Shown: positions 17,807 to 27,196, counted from the first letter of the stretch. The stretch is 64,000 nt of DNA from Mycolicibacterium rhodesiae JS60 (GCA_000230935.2 AGIQ01000002.1:868001-932000); one strand, 5' to 3'. Numbers and translations: made by a program. The notes: generated by a model from the sequence alone, not told the origin.

Positions 17807-18856
17807 ATGATCCATCGGATGCTGAACTGCCGGGGCACCCGGATCCACGCCGTCGAAGAGGGCGAGGGACCGCTGGTGGTGCTGGTGCACGGATTCCCCG
17901 AGTCGTGGTATTCCTGGCGGCACCAGATCCCGGCCCTGGCGGCCGCGGGCTATCGTGTGGTGGCCATCGACCAGCGCGGCTACGGCCAATCCTCCAAGTA
18001 CCGCGTGCAAACCGCTTACCGGATCAAGGAATTGGTCGGCGACGTCGTCGGCGTCATCGACTCCTACGGTGAAAAGCAGGCAGTGGTGGTCGGCCACGAT
18101 TGGGGTGCGCCGGTCGCATGGACCTTCGCCTGGCTTCACCCGGAGCGCTGTCGCGGCGTGGTGGGGATCAGCGTGCCGTTCGCCGGGCGCGGGGTGATCG
18201 GCTTGCCCGGCAGCCCGTTTGGTGAGAAGCGGCCCAACGACTACCACCTGGAACTGGCCGGGCCGGGGAAGGTTTGGTACCAGGACTACTTCTCCGAACA
18301 GGACGCGATCATCGCCGAGATCGAGGAGGATCTGCGCGGCTGGCTGCTCGGCCTCACTTACACGGTGTCCGGGGACGCCATGCGGGTCGCCACCGAAGCC
18401 GCGGTGGCGGCGGGGGTCGACCTCGACGCCATGGATCCGATAGAGGTGATCCGCTCCGGGCCGCTGTGCATGCCGCACGGGGCACGGCTCAAGGACGCCT
18501 TCGTCTACCCCGAGACCATGCCGGATTGGTTCACCGAGGCCGATCTCGATTTCTACACGCGGGAATTCGAACGATCCGGACTGGGTGGACCGCTGAGCTT
18601 CTACCACAATATCGACAACGACTGGCACGACCTCGCCGAGTACGAGGGCACCCCGCTGATCCCGCCTGCGCTGTTCATCGGCGGTCAGTACGACGTGGGC
18701 ACCACATGGGGTGCCGAGGCCGCTGAACGGGCGAACGAGGTGATGGTGAACTTCTGCGGCACCCACATGGTGGATGGGGTCGGGCACTGGATCCAGCAGG
18801 AGGAGCCGAAGGAGACCAACCGGCTGCTGCTCGACTTCGTCACCGGACTGCGGTAG
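17807..18856 (+). CDS. ephB: epoxide hydrolase EphB (MelH)
   Basis: An alpha/beta-hydrolase epoxide hydrolase of 349 residues that opens epoxides to diols. It matches M. tuberculosis EphB closely: HGFPESWYSW oxyanion region, nucleophile Asp98 (GHDWGAP), Asp296 and His327 (DGVGHW), each six residues before the EphB triad Asp104/Asp302/His333. Also called MelH in the mel2 locus. The ATG at 17807 follows the melG stop by 14 bases with GAAGAGG upstream. Following two oxygenases, it suggests an epoxide intermediate. Confidence 0.95.
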   Translation: MIHRMLNCRGTRIHAVEEGEGPLVVLVHGFPESWYSWRHQIPALAAAGYRVVAIDQRGYGQSSKYRVQTAYRIKELVGDVVGVIDSYGEKQAVVVGHDWGAPVAWTFAWLHPERCRGVVGISVPFAGRGVIGLPGSPFGEKRPNDYHLELAGPGKVWYQDYFSEQDAIIAEIEEDLRGWLLGLTYTVSGDAMRVATEAAVAAGVDLDAMDPIEVIRSGPLCMPHGARLKDAFVYPETMPDWFTEADLDFYTREFERSGLGGPLSFYHNIDNDWHDLAEYEGTPLIPPALFIGGQYDVGTTWGAEAAERANEVMVNFCGTHMVDGVGHWIQQEEPKETNRLLLDFVTGLR

Positions 18857-18867
18857 GGGCTTCGGCG

Positions 18868-19968
18868 ATGAAAACCTCACACGGACGCGTCCGGCGCGCC
18901 ATCTCGGCGATCGCCACCGCCCGTCCGGTCGTGGTGATGGATGACATTGAGGCGCAAGGCTATGTGGTGTTCGCCGCGGATGCGGCGACGCCGGAACTGC
19001 TCACCTTCACCGTCCGGCACGGTTCTGGCTACGTGCGGGTCGCGCTGCCCGGATCGGAATGTGAGCGACTGAATCTGCCGCCGGTGTGTCATCGAGACGG
19101 CGAACCCACCGGCACCGCGACACACCGGGTTGCCGTCGACTTCCGCGAGACCGGCACGGGTATCTCGTCGATCGATCGGGCCAGGACCATCGCCGCCCTA
19201 GCCGCGCCCGACGCGACGGCGGCCGATTTCCGCCGACCCGGTCACGTGGTCCCGGTGCTGGCCGGACGGCGCGGGGTGCTTGGGACAGCACCGGGTGCCG
19301 CCGAGGCTGCGGTCGATTTGGCCCGCCTGGGCATGCGACGACCGGCGGGCGCGCTGTGTGACATTGTGTCCCAGCAGAATCCGGCGGCGATGGCGGATCG
19401 GGATGAGCTGGCATCGTTCGCCGAGCGCCATCGGCTTCCGTTCGTCACGATTGCCGAGATCGCCACGTACCGGCGCCGCACCGAGCCGCAGGCGGTGCGC
19501 TTGGCGGAGACGGCACTGCCCACCGTCGCCGGCACGTTCCGGGTGGTCGGCTTCCGCGACACCGGTGACGGGTGCGAGCATCTGGCGATGATCGCCGGTA
19601 ATGCCGACGCCGACGCGCCGATGCCGCTGCACGTGCATGTCGAGTGCCTCAGCGGCGACGTGTTCGGGTCCCTGGCCTGCCGCTGTGGCGCCGAACTCGA
19701 TACCGCGGTGGCGGCGATGCGCGCCACGGGTACCGGCATGATCATCTATCTACGCCCGTCCGAGCCCCGCGCCTGCGGTGTGCTCACCAGCTCAGCCGCG
19801 TCGGATCTGCTGTCTGAGACCGTCGCGTGGATCCTGCGCGACCTCGGTGTGTATACCGTGAGGTTGTCTGACGATGCGCCCGAGTTGGGCCTGCTGATGT
19901 TCGGGGCGATTCGCGAACATGGGCTGCACGTCGAGTCAGCGGCCCCGGTTTGGTCGGCGGCCGGCTGA
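18868..19968 (+). CDS. melJ: degenerate RibBA-like protein (MelJ/RibA1)
   Basis: A 366-residue protein with the architecture of DHBP synthase (RibB) followed by GTP cyclohydrolase II (RibA), equivalent to Rv1940/RibA1. Both sites look eroded. In the RibB half, the acidic DDEDRENEGD loop reads DDIEAQGYV and the GHTEA histidine is lost (GAAEA). In the RibA half, the zinc ligands Cys260, Cys271 and Cys273 are kept, but the catalytic HRQEGRxIGL loop reads LRPSEPRACG and about 35 following residues are missing. It is probably not a riboflavin enzyme; it might still bind a nucleotide or flavin. It sits 11 bases after ephB. Confidence 0.85.
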   Translation: MKTSHGRVRRAISAIATARPVVVMDDIEAQGYVVFAADAATPELLTFTVRHGSGYVRVALPGSECERLNLPPVCHRDGEPTGTATHRVAVDFRETGTGISSIDRARTIAALAAPDATAADFRRPGHVVPVLAGRRGVLGTAPGAAEAAVDLARLGMRRPAGALCDIVSQQNPAAMADRDELASFAERHRLPFVTIAEIATYRRRTEPQAVRLAETALPTVAGTFRVVGFRDTGDGCEHLAMIAGNADADAPMPLHVHVECLSGDVFGSLACRCGAELDTAVAAMRATGTGMIIYLRPSEPRACGVLTSSAASDLLSETVAWILRDLGVYTVRLSDDAPELGLLMFGAIREHGLHVESAAPVWSAAG

Positions 19969-20006
19969 GAAATGGTGGGACACAACAGAATGGGAGAGAC
20001 GTCACG

Positions 20007-20777
20007 ATGACGCATCCGGATCTGGCCGGCAAAGCCGCGATCGTGACTGGTGCGGGTGCCGGGATCGGCCTGGCGATCGCACGGCGGTTGGCCGCCGAGG
20101 GGTGTCGGGTGTTGTGCGCGGATATCAACGGCGGATCAGCCGACGCCGCGGCGTCGGAGATCGGCGGCGGTGCGATCGGCCACCGGGTCGATGTCAGTGA
20201 TGAGGCACAGGTGGTCGCGATGGTCGAGGCGTGTGTCGCGTCGTTCGGCGGAGTCGACAAACTTGTTGCCAACGCCGGCGTCGTGCATTTCGCGCCGTTG
20301 TTGGAGACCACCGTCGAGGACTTCGATCGGGTGATGCGCATCAACCTGCGTGGCGCCTGGCTGTGTACCAAGCACGCTGCCCCCCGGATGATCGAGCGTG
20401 GCGGTGGTGCCATCGTCAACATGTCCTCGCTGGGCGGACAGGTCGCGGCCGCGGGCACCGCGGCGTACGGGATGTCCAAAGCCGGGATCATTCACCTCAG
20501 CCGCATCACCGCGGCCGAATTGCGTTCGGAGAATGTGCGATCGAACGCGTTGCTGCCCGCCTTCGTCGACACCCCGATGCAGCAGACCGCGATGACGATG
20601 TTCGACGAAGCCCTCGGGGAGGGTGGCGCAGACACGATGATCGGCCGACTGCAGGGCCGGATGGCCGGGCCGGACGAGATGGCCAGCGTCGTCGCCTTCC
20701 TCCTGTCTGACGACGCATCCATGGTCAACGGGACGGCACAGGTCGCCGACGGTGGAACACTTGCGGCGTTGTGGTGA
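20007..20777 (+). CDS. melK: short-chain dehydrogenase/reductase (MelK)
   Basis: A 256-residue classical SDR with TGAGAGIG cofactor motif, NAG near residue 90 and the catalytic Ser…YGMSK. Size and position match Rv1941/MelK, the last gene of the mel2 operon. The ATG at 20007 has GGGAGAG upstream. Its likely role is to oxidise or reduce an alcohol/ketone in the pathway served by MelF, MelG and EphB. It converges on mce3R with only two bases between stops. Confidence 0.9.
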   Translation: MTHPDLAGKAAIVTGAGAGIGLAIARRLAAEGCRVLCADINGGSADAAASEIGGGAIGHRVDVSDEAQVVAMVEACVASFGGVDKLVANAGVVHFAPLLETTVEDFDRVMRINLRGAWLCTKHAAPRMIERGGGAIVNMSSLGGQVAAAGTAAYGMSKAGIIHLSRITAAELRSENVRSNALLPAFVDTPMQQTAMTMFDEALGEGGADTMIGRLQGRMAGPDEMASVVAFLLSDDASMVNGTAQVADGGTLAALW

Positions 20778-20779
20778 GT

Positions 20780-21976
20780 TCAGTCGGCTTGGCTGGTCAG
20801 GATCGCGCACGCGATGGTGGCCATCTCCAGCGCGACGTCGGTCCGGCGGGTGAGATGCCATGTCCGCGAGACATCTTCGATGAAGCTGACAGCGGCGGCC
20901 ACCAGTAGCCGAGCCTGTGCGACGGAGGTCTGCGGGACCAGGGTACGGACGAGGTCGATCCATACGCCGTCGCGGTCGGCCTGGTTCTTCGTGAAGCTGT
21001 CGCGAACATCGGCAGACGCCGAAGAGAGCTCGGTGATGGACACCGAGACGAGATCGGGATCCTCCAGACTGATCCGCACCCGTCCATCGACGAGTTGCCG
21101 CAGGCGTTGTGCCGCAGGATCATTTGTGCGGAGTGCGCGGATGCACTCCAGCGCTGACCACTCGTCGAGACGGCGAACCAGGGTGTCGAGGATGGCCTGC
21201 TTGGAGGCGAAGGACCGATACAGCCCCGGGCCGGCGATACCCACCCGCTTACCGATGTCGGCGGTGCTGACAGCGGGAAATCCGTGGGCGCGGAACAGGT
21301 GTGCGCCCGCGGCCAGCAGTGTCTCGTAGCGAGAGAACGACGCCAACTCCCGGTCCGCCGGTTCTTCCATCGGCACGAGTGTCCCCACCGGAGGGGTACG
21401 GGCGGCAGCCATGCATGCGCGGTACAGCAGCTCTTTCAACTCGGCGCCCGGCAGGCTGAGGCTATGTCGCCCAAGGCTGGTCAGCGTGCTCGATACGGCC
21501 CATGCGCGTAATTCCACGTGCGGGCCGCTCAGCTCCGGCATCTCCAGCCGCACGCCGGCTTGCATGCCCGCGACGATTGCGTTGATCCGGCCGCGTACCT
21601 CCGCACGGTCGGCTGCGGTCAGATAGCGGGCTTCCCTCTGCCACAGCACGGTCAGCGCGCGTGTCTCGATTGCGGCTGCGATCAATTCGGGCAATTCGGC
21701 GTGCAGCGGCCGGGCCACCGACTCCGGTGCGCGGCCCTCGGGATTGCGGACACTCTGATACTCGTCCTGCGCGTTCAGTATTGCCGCGGTGAGCAGGGCC
21801 TGCTTGTTGTCGTAGTGCCGATACAGAGCGCGGGCCGTGACACCGGCTGCTTCGGCGATCTCCTCCAGCTTGACCGAATGGAATCCGCGGTCGATGAACA
21901 GCCGGGCAGCTTGATCGAGGATCTGCTTCTTGCGGTCCTTCGGCCTGCGGCGCACGGTCGGTGCGGTTGGCTGCAT
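20780..21976 (-). CDS. mce3R: two-domain TetR repressor, Mce3R type
   Basis: A 398-residue regulator containing two consecutive TetR units: first HTH around residues 28-55 ([21 protein letters not shown]), second in the middle of the protein ([21 protein letters not shown]). This duplicated layout and length are those of M. tuberculosis Mce3R (Rv1963c), which represses the mce3 operon and the fadE17/fadE18/echA13 and mel2 units. Here it is encoded directly beside those units. Start at 21976 is chosen for AAGGAG ten bases upstream; an ATG at 22015 is in frame. It is divergent from a LuxR-type gene. Confidence 0.85.
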   Translation of the reverse strand: MQPTAPTVRRRPKDRKKQILDQAARLFIDRGFHSVKLEEIAEAAGVTARALYRHYDNKQALLTAAILNAQDEYQSVRNPEGRAPESVARPLHAELPELIAAAIETRALTVLWQREARYLTAADRAEVRGRINAIVAGMQAGVRLEMPELSGPHVELRAWAVSSTLTSLGRHSLSLPGAELKELLYRACMAAARTPPVGTLVPMEEPADRELASFSRYETLLAAGAHLFRAHGFPAVSTADIGKRVGIAGPGLYRSFASKQAILDTLVRRLDEWSALECIRALRTNDPAAQRLRQLVDGRVRISLEDPDLVSVSITELSSASADVRDSFTKNQADRDGVWIDLVRTLVPQTSVAQARLLVAAAVSFIEDVSRTWHLTRRTDVALEMATIACAILTSQAD

Positions 21977-22015
21977 CGCTGGAGTACTCCTTCCGAGATC
22001 GCCGGCTCGCAACAT

Positions 22016-22144
22016 CCTTCCAGATTGCGTAGAGCCCGAATCCAGAACGTACTAAAAAAATACATCACTCGATCAAAAAGCGTGTCGTCGTGCGATATTG
22101 GATCGTGTTTCAGAGGCGCAAGTAGTTATCAGCTATAGACATAA
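22016..22144. promoter_or_regulatory. AT-rich divergent gap between mce3R and a LuxR-type gene
   Basis: A 129-base gap with A/T runs (for example CTAAAAAAATACATCAC near 22053) that stands out from the surrounding high GC. It must hold the promoters of both genes. I see no strong dyad. Confidence 0.4.
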
Positions 22145-23116
22145 TTGTTCGGTCCGCGTACTCTCGCCAAGGTGATCGGTCGTCTCGATGCGACGGCGAA
22201 GACTTCTGGCGGGACTTCGCTGAGTCGTCTTCCCGCCGTCGTGGGTGGTCATCCCCGGCCGCGAAGCGACGTGCGCGAGCCCGACACCGGACATCTCATC
22301 GCCGGGGTGCAGAAGGCGGTCGACCGCCTCGTCGTGGCTTCCTCGATGGACGAACTGCTGGCACTTGCGGCCGAGGCGGCGGCTCAGATCGGCTTCACCC
22401 GGGCGATGTTCTCCCGCGTTGACCATGGGATCTGGCTGACCCAAAGCGCCTATACCGTCGACGATCCCGACTTCGCCGAACAGCTCGTCGCATTCGGAAG
22501 CGCACATTCCCGACGGTTGGCCGGCCAGCTGGTCGAATCCGAGATGTTGCTCAGTGGAACGCCGATCCTGGTCTCCGATGCGCAATCGAACACCAGGGTC
22601 TTCCGCAAGCTCGTGAGGTTCGCGCGGACAACCGATTACGTCGCCGCACCTGTTCAGGCGTGGGGTCTTCCGGTGGCCATGGTGCATGCCGATCGGTACC
22701 CCGACCGCAGCGTTGCGGAGATCGATCGCCGGCTACTCGGCCTGTACGCGGGCGGTCTCGGACTGGCCATCGAGCGCGCGCAACTGGCCGACCGGTTGAG
22801 GGTCATCAACCAGGCGTCGGCCGCGCCGGGTGAGCGGGTGGCCGACGGTGATACGAACCAGGGCACGCCGGTACGGCTGGCGGCGGTGTCGCCGTTGCCC
22901 AGCGCCGAACATGCCACCGAGCGGCTTTCCCCGCGTGAATGGGATGTGTTGCGCAGCGTCGCGTTGGGTAAGACCAACGCCCAGATCGCCACCGGCCTGT
23001 TCCTGACCGAGAACACGGTGAAGGTACACGTCAAGCGAATCCTGCGGAAGCTGGGCGCTGCCAACCGGACTGAGGCTGCGGCGCTGTACCACCGACTGAC
23101 CCGGCGGGGGCCTTAG
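22145..23116 (+). CDS. LuxR-family regulator with a GAF-like sensor domain
   Basis: A 323-residue regulator. The middle (about 50-215) resembles a GAF-type ligand domain, and the C-terminus (about 262-315) is a LuxR/FixJ HTH: LSPREWDVLRSVALGKTNAQ then ENTVKVHVKRILRKLG. No phosphoreceiver domain is present. The N-terminus is uncertain: the frame opens at a TTG (22145), with GTG 22172 another option. It is divergent from mce3R, and its 3' end overlaps the convergent deoR-type gene by four bases. Target genes are unknown. Confidence 0.8.
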   Translation: MFGPRTLAKVIGRLDATAKTSGGTSLSRLPAVVGGHPRPRSDVREPDTGHLIAGVQKAVDRLVVASSMDELLALAAEAAAQIGFTRAMFSRVDHGIWLTQSAYTVDDPDFAEQLVAFGSAHSRRLAGQLVESEMLLSGTPILVSDAQSNTRVFRKLVRFARTTDYVAAPVQAWGLPVAMVHADRYPDRSVAEIDRRLLGLYAGGLGLAIERAQLADRLRVINQASAAPGERVADGDTNQGTPVRLAAVSPLPSAEHATERLSPREWDVLRSVALGKTNAQIATGLFLTENTVKVHVKRILRKLGAANRTEAAALYHRLTRRGP

Positions 23117-23871
23117 GTCCGGACGACCGACGGCCCCATTGCCTCGTACCGGCGGGCCTCGGCGAGGGACAGTTCGGTGCCGGTCACGATCGAGTCGAAG
23201 TCGGAGACTTCGGCGAACCGGCAAAAGCTGCTGACGCCGAACTTGGTGTGTGCGGCCACCAGAACCCGGCGTCGGGCGACCTTGACGGCGGTCTGCTTCA
23301 CCGCGGCCACCGCCGGGTCGGGTGTCGTGAGCCCGTGCTCGGGCGAAATACCGTTCGTCCCAAGATAAGCGATGTCGATCACCAGGCTGCCGAGCATGTC
23401 GGTGGCCCAATGATCCACGGTGGCCAGGGTGCGGCCTCGCATCCGTCCGCCGAGCAGCAGGACCGTCACCGACTCGCTGTGGGCCAGCGCCTCGGCGGCC
23501 AGCAGCGAGGAGGTGACCACCGTCAGTTCTTCATCGGCGAGCCGCTCGGCGATCAGCCGCGGGGTGAAACCCTCGTCCAAGTAGACCGTTTCGGCTCCGT
23601 GCAGCAGCTCAGTGGCGCCGCCGGCGATCCGGTGCTTCTCGGCGAGATCGACCTGGCTGCGGTACTCGACCGTCGATTCGAACGCCGCCGTCTCCAGCGG
23701 GATGGCGCCGCCGTGAACGCGCTTGAGCATCCTGCGACCGGCGAGGACCTTCAGGTCGCGACGGATGGTCTCAGCCGCGACATCCAGTTCCTCGGCCAGC
23801 GCGGCTACCTCGACCCGCCCCCTGGTGCGGGCGAACTCGACGATGCGGCCTTGGCGGGTGTCCGAATCCAC
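23113..23871 (-). CDS. DeoR-family repressor of the mannitol operon
   Basis: A 252-residue DeoR/GlpR-type regulator: N-terminal HTH (VEVAALAEELDVAAETIRRDL), the linker block RVHGGAIPL, and a C-terminal sugar-phosphate sensing domain (VYLDEGFTPRLIAE, VVTSS, YLGTNGIS). It begins with GTG ten bases after the mtlA stop, so the two form one leftward operon. Repeats in the promoter of mtlA are its likely operators, with a polyol phosphate as inducer. Confidence 0.88.
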   Translation of the reverse strand: MDSDTRQGRIVEFARTRGRVEVAALAEELDVAAETIRRDLKVLAGRRMLKRVHGGAIPLETAAFESTVEYRSQVDLAEKHRIAGGATELLHGAETVYLDEGFTPRLIAERLADEELTVVTSSLLAAEALAHSESVTVLLLGGRMRGRTLATVDHWATDMLGSLVIDIAYLGTNGISPEHGLTTPDPAVAAVKQTAVKVARRRVLVAAHTKFGVSSFCRFAEVSDFDSIVTGTELSLAEARRYEAMGPSVVRT

Positions 23872-23881
23872 GTCGCTATTC

Positions 23882-25846
23882 TCACCCGCCGGTGCCGCCG
23901 AGTACCGATTGGACCTCCTCGCGGGTGGTGGCCTCGCGGAGGCGGGCCACCTCGCCGGAGTTCAGGAACACCCCGGCGATCTTCGTCAGCAGCGCCATGT
24001 GGTCCTTTCCGGCCCCCGCGATACCGACCACGAACTCGGCCGGCTTGCCGTTCCAGTCGATCGGTTCGGCATAGCGGACGAATGAGATTCCGGTGCGCCG
24101 GATGGAGTCCTTGGCCTCGTTGGTCCCGTGCGGGATCGCCAGGCCGTTGCCCATGTAGGTGGACACCGAGCCCTCCCGTTCGTGCATGGCGTGGACGTAC
24201 GACGGTTCGACGGCACCACAGGCCACCAGCAGCCGGCCCGCTTCGCTGATCGCGCCGTCCCGGGTAGTGGCCGTACCCGTCAGCACGATCGACTCGACGG
24301 TCAGCACGTCCGGCGCCGGTGCCTCGTCGGCCGGTTCGTCGGCGGCAGGCGCGCTGGCCGCGCCGTTGGTCCTGGCGAGCAGGTCCACGATCTCGTCGTA
24401 CTGCGGGGCGTTCATGAAGTTCTCGACAGACACGTGGGCCGCCGACGGTGTCTTCTGCCGGGCGCGGTCGGTGAGGTCCTGGTGAGTGACGACCAACCCG
24501 TAGTCGTCGGTGAGATTCGAGATCGCTTGATTGGTGACCGTGACGTCAGTGAACCCGGCACCTTGAATCTTTTTGCGCAGCACCGACGCACCCATCGCGG
24601 AGGAGCCCATACCGGCATCGCACGCGAAGACGATGCTGGTGATCGGGCCGCGGCCGGCGGACCCTGTCAGGGCTGCGGACACGCTGGACTTCTTCCCCTT
24701 GAGGGCTTCCATCTCTGCGGTCGCCGCGGCCAGGTCCCCGTCGTTGTCGGCCTTGTCGGTCTTCAGTAGCAGGGCGGCGACCGCGAATGAGACTGCGGCT
24801 GCGCCGAATACCGACAGCGTGACGCCGAGGTAGCTGCCCGAGGCGGTCTGCGCGTAGACGGCGATGATCGAGCCGGGTGCTGCCGGCGCACGAAGACCGG
24901 AGTTGAACAGGACATTGATGAAGATGCCTGTCATGCCGCCGAGGATGGTGGCCGCGATCAGCTTCGGCTTCATCAATACGTACGGGAAGTAGATCTCGTG
25001 GATGCCGCCGAAGAACTGGATGATCGCCGCGCCCGGCGCCGACGCCTTTGCCGCACCCCGGCCGAATACCATGAACGCCAACAGAATTCCCAGCCCAGGT
25101 CCGGGATTGGCCTCGAGGAGGAACAACACGGACTTGCCGGTTGCCAGCGCCTGCGTGGTGCCCAGCGGGGTCAACACCCCGTGGTTGATGGCGTTGTTGA
25201 GGAACAGCACCTTGGCGGGCTCGATGAAGATCGATGTGAGAGGCAGTAGATCGTGGTCGACCAGGAAATCCACGACGTTGCCGGCGCCGTGGCTGAACGA
25301 AGACACGATCGGACCGATTCCGAAGAAGCCGAAGGTGGCCAGGATGAGCCCGACGATGCCGGCCGAAAAGTTGTCGATGAGCATTTCGAAGCCGGGACGG
25401 ACCTTGCCGTCCCAGATGGCGTCGACCTTCTTCATCACCCAACCGCCGAGGGGCCCCATGATCATCGCGCCGAGGAACATCGGAATGTCGGTTCCGGCGA
25501 TGACACCCATGGTGGCGATCGCACCGACGACACCGCCGCGGATCCCGTACACCATCCGGCCGCCGGTGGCTCCGATCAGGATCGGCAGCAGGTAGGTGAT
25601 CATCGGCGCGACGACGCCGCCGTCGGCGAAGTCACCCCAGCCACCGATCTTGGCCACCCATCCGCCCGGGTCACGCAGTCCCGGGAAGATGCCGGTCAGC
25701 CAGCCGGCCTTGATGAACAGTGCGGTGATCAGGCCCCACGCGATGAACGCGCCGATATTGGGCATGACCATGTTCGACAGCGACGTGCCCAGCTTCTGGA
25801 CGTGAACCCGTGCGCCGGTCCGCGGCTTCGTCTCGGTGGTGGACAA
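23882..25846 (-). CDS. mtlA: mannitol-specific PTS enzyme IICBA
   Basis: A membrane permease-kinase that imports and phosphorylates mannitol. The IIC domain carries MtlA hallmarks (VMPNIGAFIAWG, DIPMFLGAMIMGPLGG, FLNNAINHG, GGIHEIYFPYVLM). IIB has its phospho-Cys409 in CDAGMGSS, and IIA its phospho-His573 in AIPHGTNEA. I choose the TTG at 25846 because GGAGG lies seven bases upstream and the family starts there; a GTG at 25882 would add 12 residues without a ribosome site. Enzyme I and HPr are not in the window. Confidence 0.9.
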   Translation of the reverse strand: MSTTETKPRTGARVHVQKLGTSLSNMVMPNIGAFIAWGLITALFIKAGWLTGIFPGLRDPGGWVAKIGGWGDFADGGVVAPMITYLLPILIGATGGRMVYGIRGGVVGAIATMGVIAGTDIPMFLGAMIMGPLGGWVMKKVDAIWDGKVRPGFEMLIDNFSAGIVGLILATFGFFGIGPIVSSFSHGAGNVVDFLVDHDLLPLTSIFIEPAKVLFLNNAINHGVLTPLGTTQALATGKSVLFLLEANPGPGLGILLAFMVFGRGAAKASAPGAAIIQFFGGIHEIYFPYVLMKPKLIAATILGGMTGIFINVLFNSGLRAPAAPGSIIAVYAQTASGSYLGVTLSVFGAAAVSFAVAALLLKTDKADNDGDLAAATAEMEALKGKKSSVSAALTGSAGRGPITSIVFACDAGMGSSAMGASVLRKKIQGAGFTDVTVTNQAISNLTDDYGLVVTHQDLTDRARQKTPSAAHVSVENFMNAPQYDEIVDLLARTNGAASAPAADEPADEAPAPDVLTVESIVLTGTATTRDGAISEAGRLLVACGAVEPSYVHAMHEREGSVSTYMGNGLAIPHGTNEAKDSIRRTGISFVRYAEPIDWNGKPAEFVVGIAGAGKDHMALLTKIAGVFLNSGEVARLREATTREEVQSVLGGTGG

Positions 25847-25853
25847 CTCGAGG

Positions 25854-25858
25854 CCTCC
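25854..25858 (-). promoter_or_regulatory. Shine-Dalgarno deciding the mtlA TTG start
   Basis: GGAGG on the minus strand, seven bases before the TTG at 25846. It lies inside the longer GTG-initiated reading and supports the shorter protein. Confidence 0.6.
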
Positions 25859-25902
25859 GATCTTGGGGGTGATGCCGGTCACAGCTGTAGATCAGTAAAC
25901 CG

Positions 25903-25969
25903 CATAACCGGGCAATAATGCAAGCAATCGGTCATAAACGGGCAGAAATGACTGTGGTTTTATGCCCGG
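25903..25969. promoter_or_regulatory. repeated operator between mtlA and the dehydrogenase
   Basis: CATAACCGGGCAATAATG (25903-25920) and CATAAACGGGCAGAAATG (25933-25950) are direct repeats exactly 30 bases apart. A third, inverted copy (TTTATGCCCGG, 25959-25969) follows. Spacing of about three helical turns on one DNA face suits a DeoR-type repressor acting on both divergent genes. Confidence 0.7.
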
Positions 25970-26021
25970 ATTGGCGCTAGAGTGTGGACCAGCTCACCGT
26001 CGCATCGGAAGGACGATCGTC

Positions 26022-27080
26022 ATGAAGGCCCTGCGCTTCTACGCCCCCGAGGATGTCCGGCTGGAGGAGGTCCCCGAGCCCACCTGTGGCCCTGACGAGG
26101 TGAAACTCCGCGTGCGCAACTGCTCGACCTGCGGCACCGACGTCAAGATCTTCTACAACGGTCACCAGAACCTCACTCCGCCGCGGACCATCGGCCACGA
26201 GATCGCCGGCGAGATCGTCGAGGTGGGTGCGGACGTCAACGGGGCCTACGGCAGCGACTGGAAGGTCGGCGACCGGGTGCAGGTGATCGCCGCGGTTCCG
26301 TGTGGGAAGTGTCACGAATGCCGCAAGGGCTGGATGGCGGTCTGCCAGAACCAGACCTCGGTGGGTTATCAGTACGACGGCGGGTTCGCCGAGTACATGA
26401 TCGTGCCCAAGCAGGTGCTGGCCGTCGACGGCCTGAACCGCATCCCGGACAACGTCGGCTTCGATGAAGCATCGGCCGCCGAGCCGTTCGCGTGCGCGAT
26501 CAACGCGCAGGAACTGCTCGGGATCGAAGAGGGCGACACCGTCGTCGTCTTCGGCGCCGGCCCGATCGGGTGTATGCACATCCGGATTGCGCGTGGCGTG
26601 CACAAGTGCGGCCCGGTCTATCTTGTCGACGTCAACGACAGCCGGCTGGCGATGTCAGCCGACGCCGTCAGCCCCGACGAGGTCATCAACGCAGCCGACG
26701 TCGACGTCGTCGCCAAGGTCATGGAGCTGACCGGCGGCCGCGGTGCCGACGTGATCATCACTGCCACGGCGGCCAACATCACCCAGGAGCAGGCGATCGC
26801 GATGGCCGCGCGCAACGGCCGGATCTCGTTCTTCGGCGGTCTGCCCAAGACCAATCCGACGATCACGTGCGATTCCAATGTCGTGCACTACCGGCAGTTG
26901 CACATCCACGGTGCGAATGGTTCAGCCCCCGAGCACAACAAACGCGCGCTCGAATACATCTCCACCGGGCAGGTACCGGTCAAAGACTTGATCACCCGGC
27001 ACATCTCGCTCGACAACGTGCTTGATGCCTTCGGCATCGTCAAGAGCGGCGAGGCCATCAAGGTCACCGTCGAGCCGTAG
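26022..27080 (+). CDS. zinc-dependent polyol/alcohol dehydrogenase
   Basis: A 352-residue medium-chain dehydrogenase. Catalytic zinc region CSTCGTD (Cys37) and GHE (His59-Glu60), structural zinc cysteines 94, 97, 100 and 108 (CGKCHECRKGW…C), and the Rossmann motif FGAGPIG. Beside mtlA and sharing its operator, it probably oxidises a sugar alcohol or its phosphate. Sorbitol/alditol dehydrogenase is the closest functional guess. ATG 26022 has GGAAGGAC upstream. It ends at a bidirectional terminator. Confidence 0.87.
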   Translation: MKALRFYAPEDVRLEEVPEPTCGPDEVKLRVRNCSTCGTDVKIFYNGHQNLTPPRTIGHEIAGEIVEVGADVNGAYGSDWKVGDRVQVIAAVPCGKCHECRKGWMAVCQNQTSVGYQYDGGFAEYMIVPKQVLAVDGLNRIPDNVGFDEASAAEPFACAINAQELLGIEEGDTVVVFGAGPIGCMHIRIARGVHKCGPVYLVDVNDSRLAMSADAVSPDEVINAADVDVVAKVMELTGGRGADVIITATAANITQEQAIAMAARNGRISFFGGLPKTNPTITCDSNVVHYRQLHIHGANGSAPEHNKRALEYISTGQVPVKDLITRHISLDNVLDAFGIVKSGEAIKVTVEP

Positions 27081-27141
27081 GTCGTCTCATCGTCAGGACC
27101 TCTCCTTGCCGATTCGACTGTGCCTCAGTCGTTTCGAGTGA

Positions 27142-27166
27142 CCTCAGCGGCGGGATCGCGCTGAGG
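27142..27166. terminator. bidirectional terminator hairpin
   Basis: CCTCAGCG-N9-CGCTGAGG forms an 8-bp GC-rich stem in the gap between the convergent dehydrogenase and thiolase genes. No U-tract. Confidence 0.6.
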
Positions 27167-27196
27167 ACTGCGCCCTGGCGCGCACTCGGCGCCGCA

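Noticed and set aside
18857..18867. A remnant of melI between ephB and melJ
   Set aside because: Only 11 bases separate the two genes and melJ has no extra domain, so the gene is absent, not broken.
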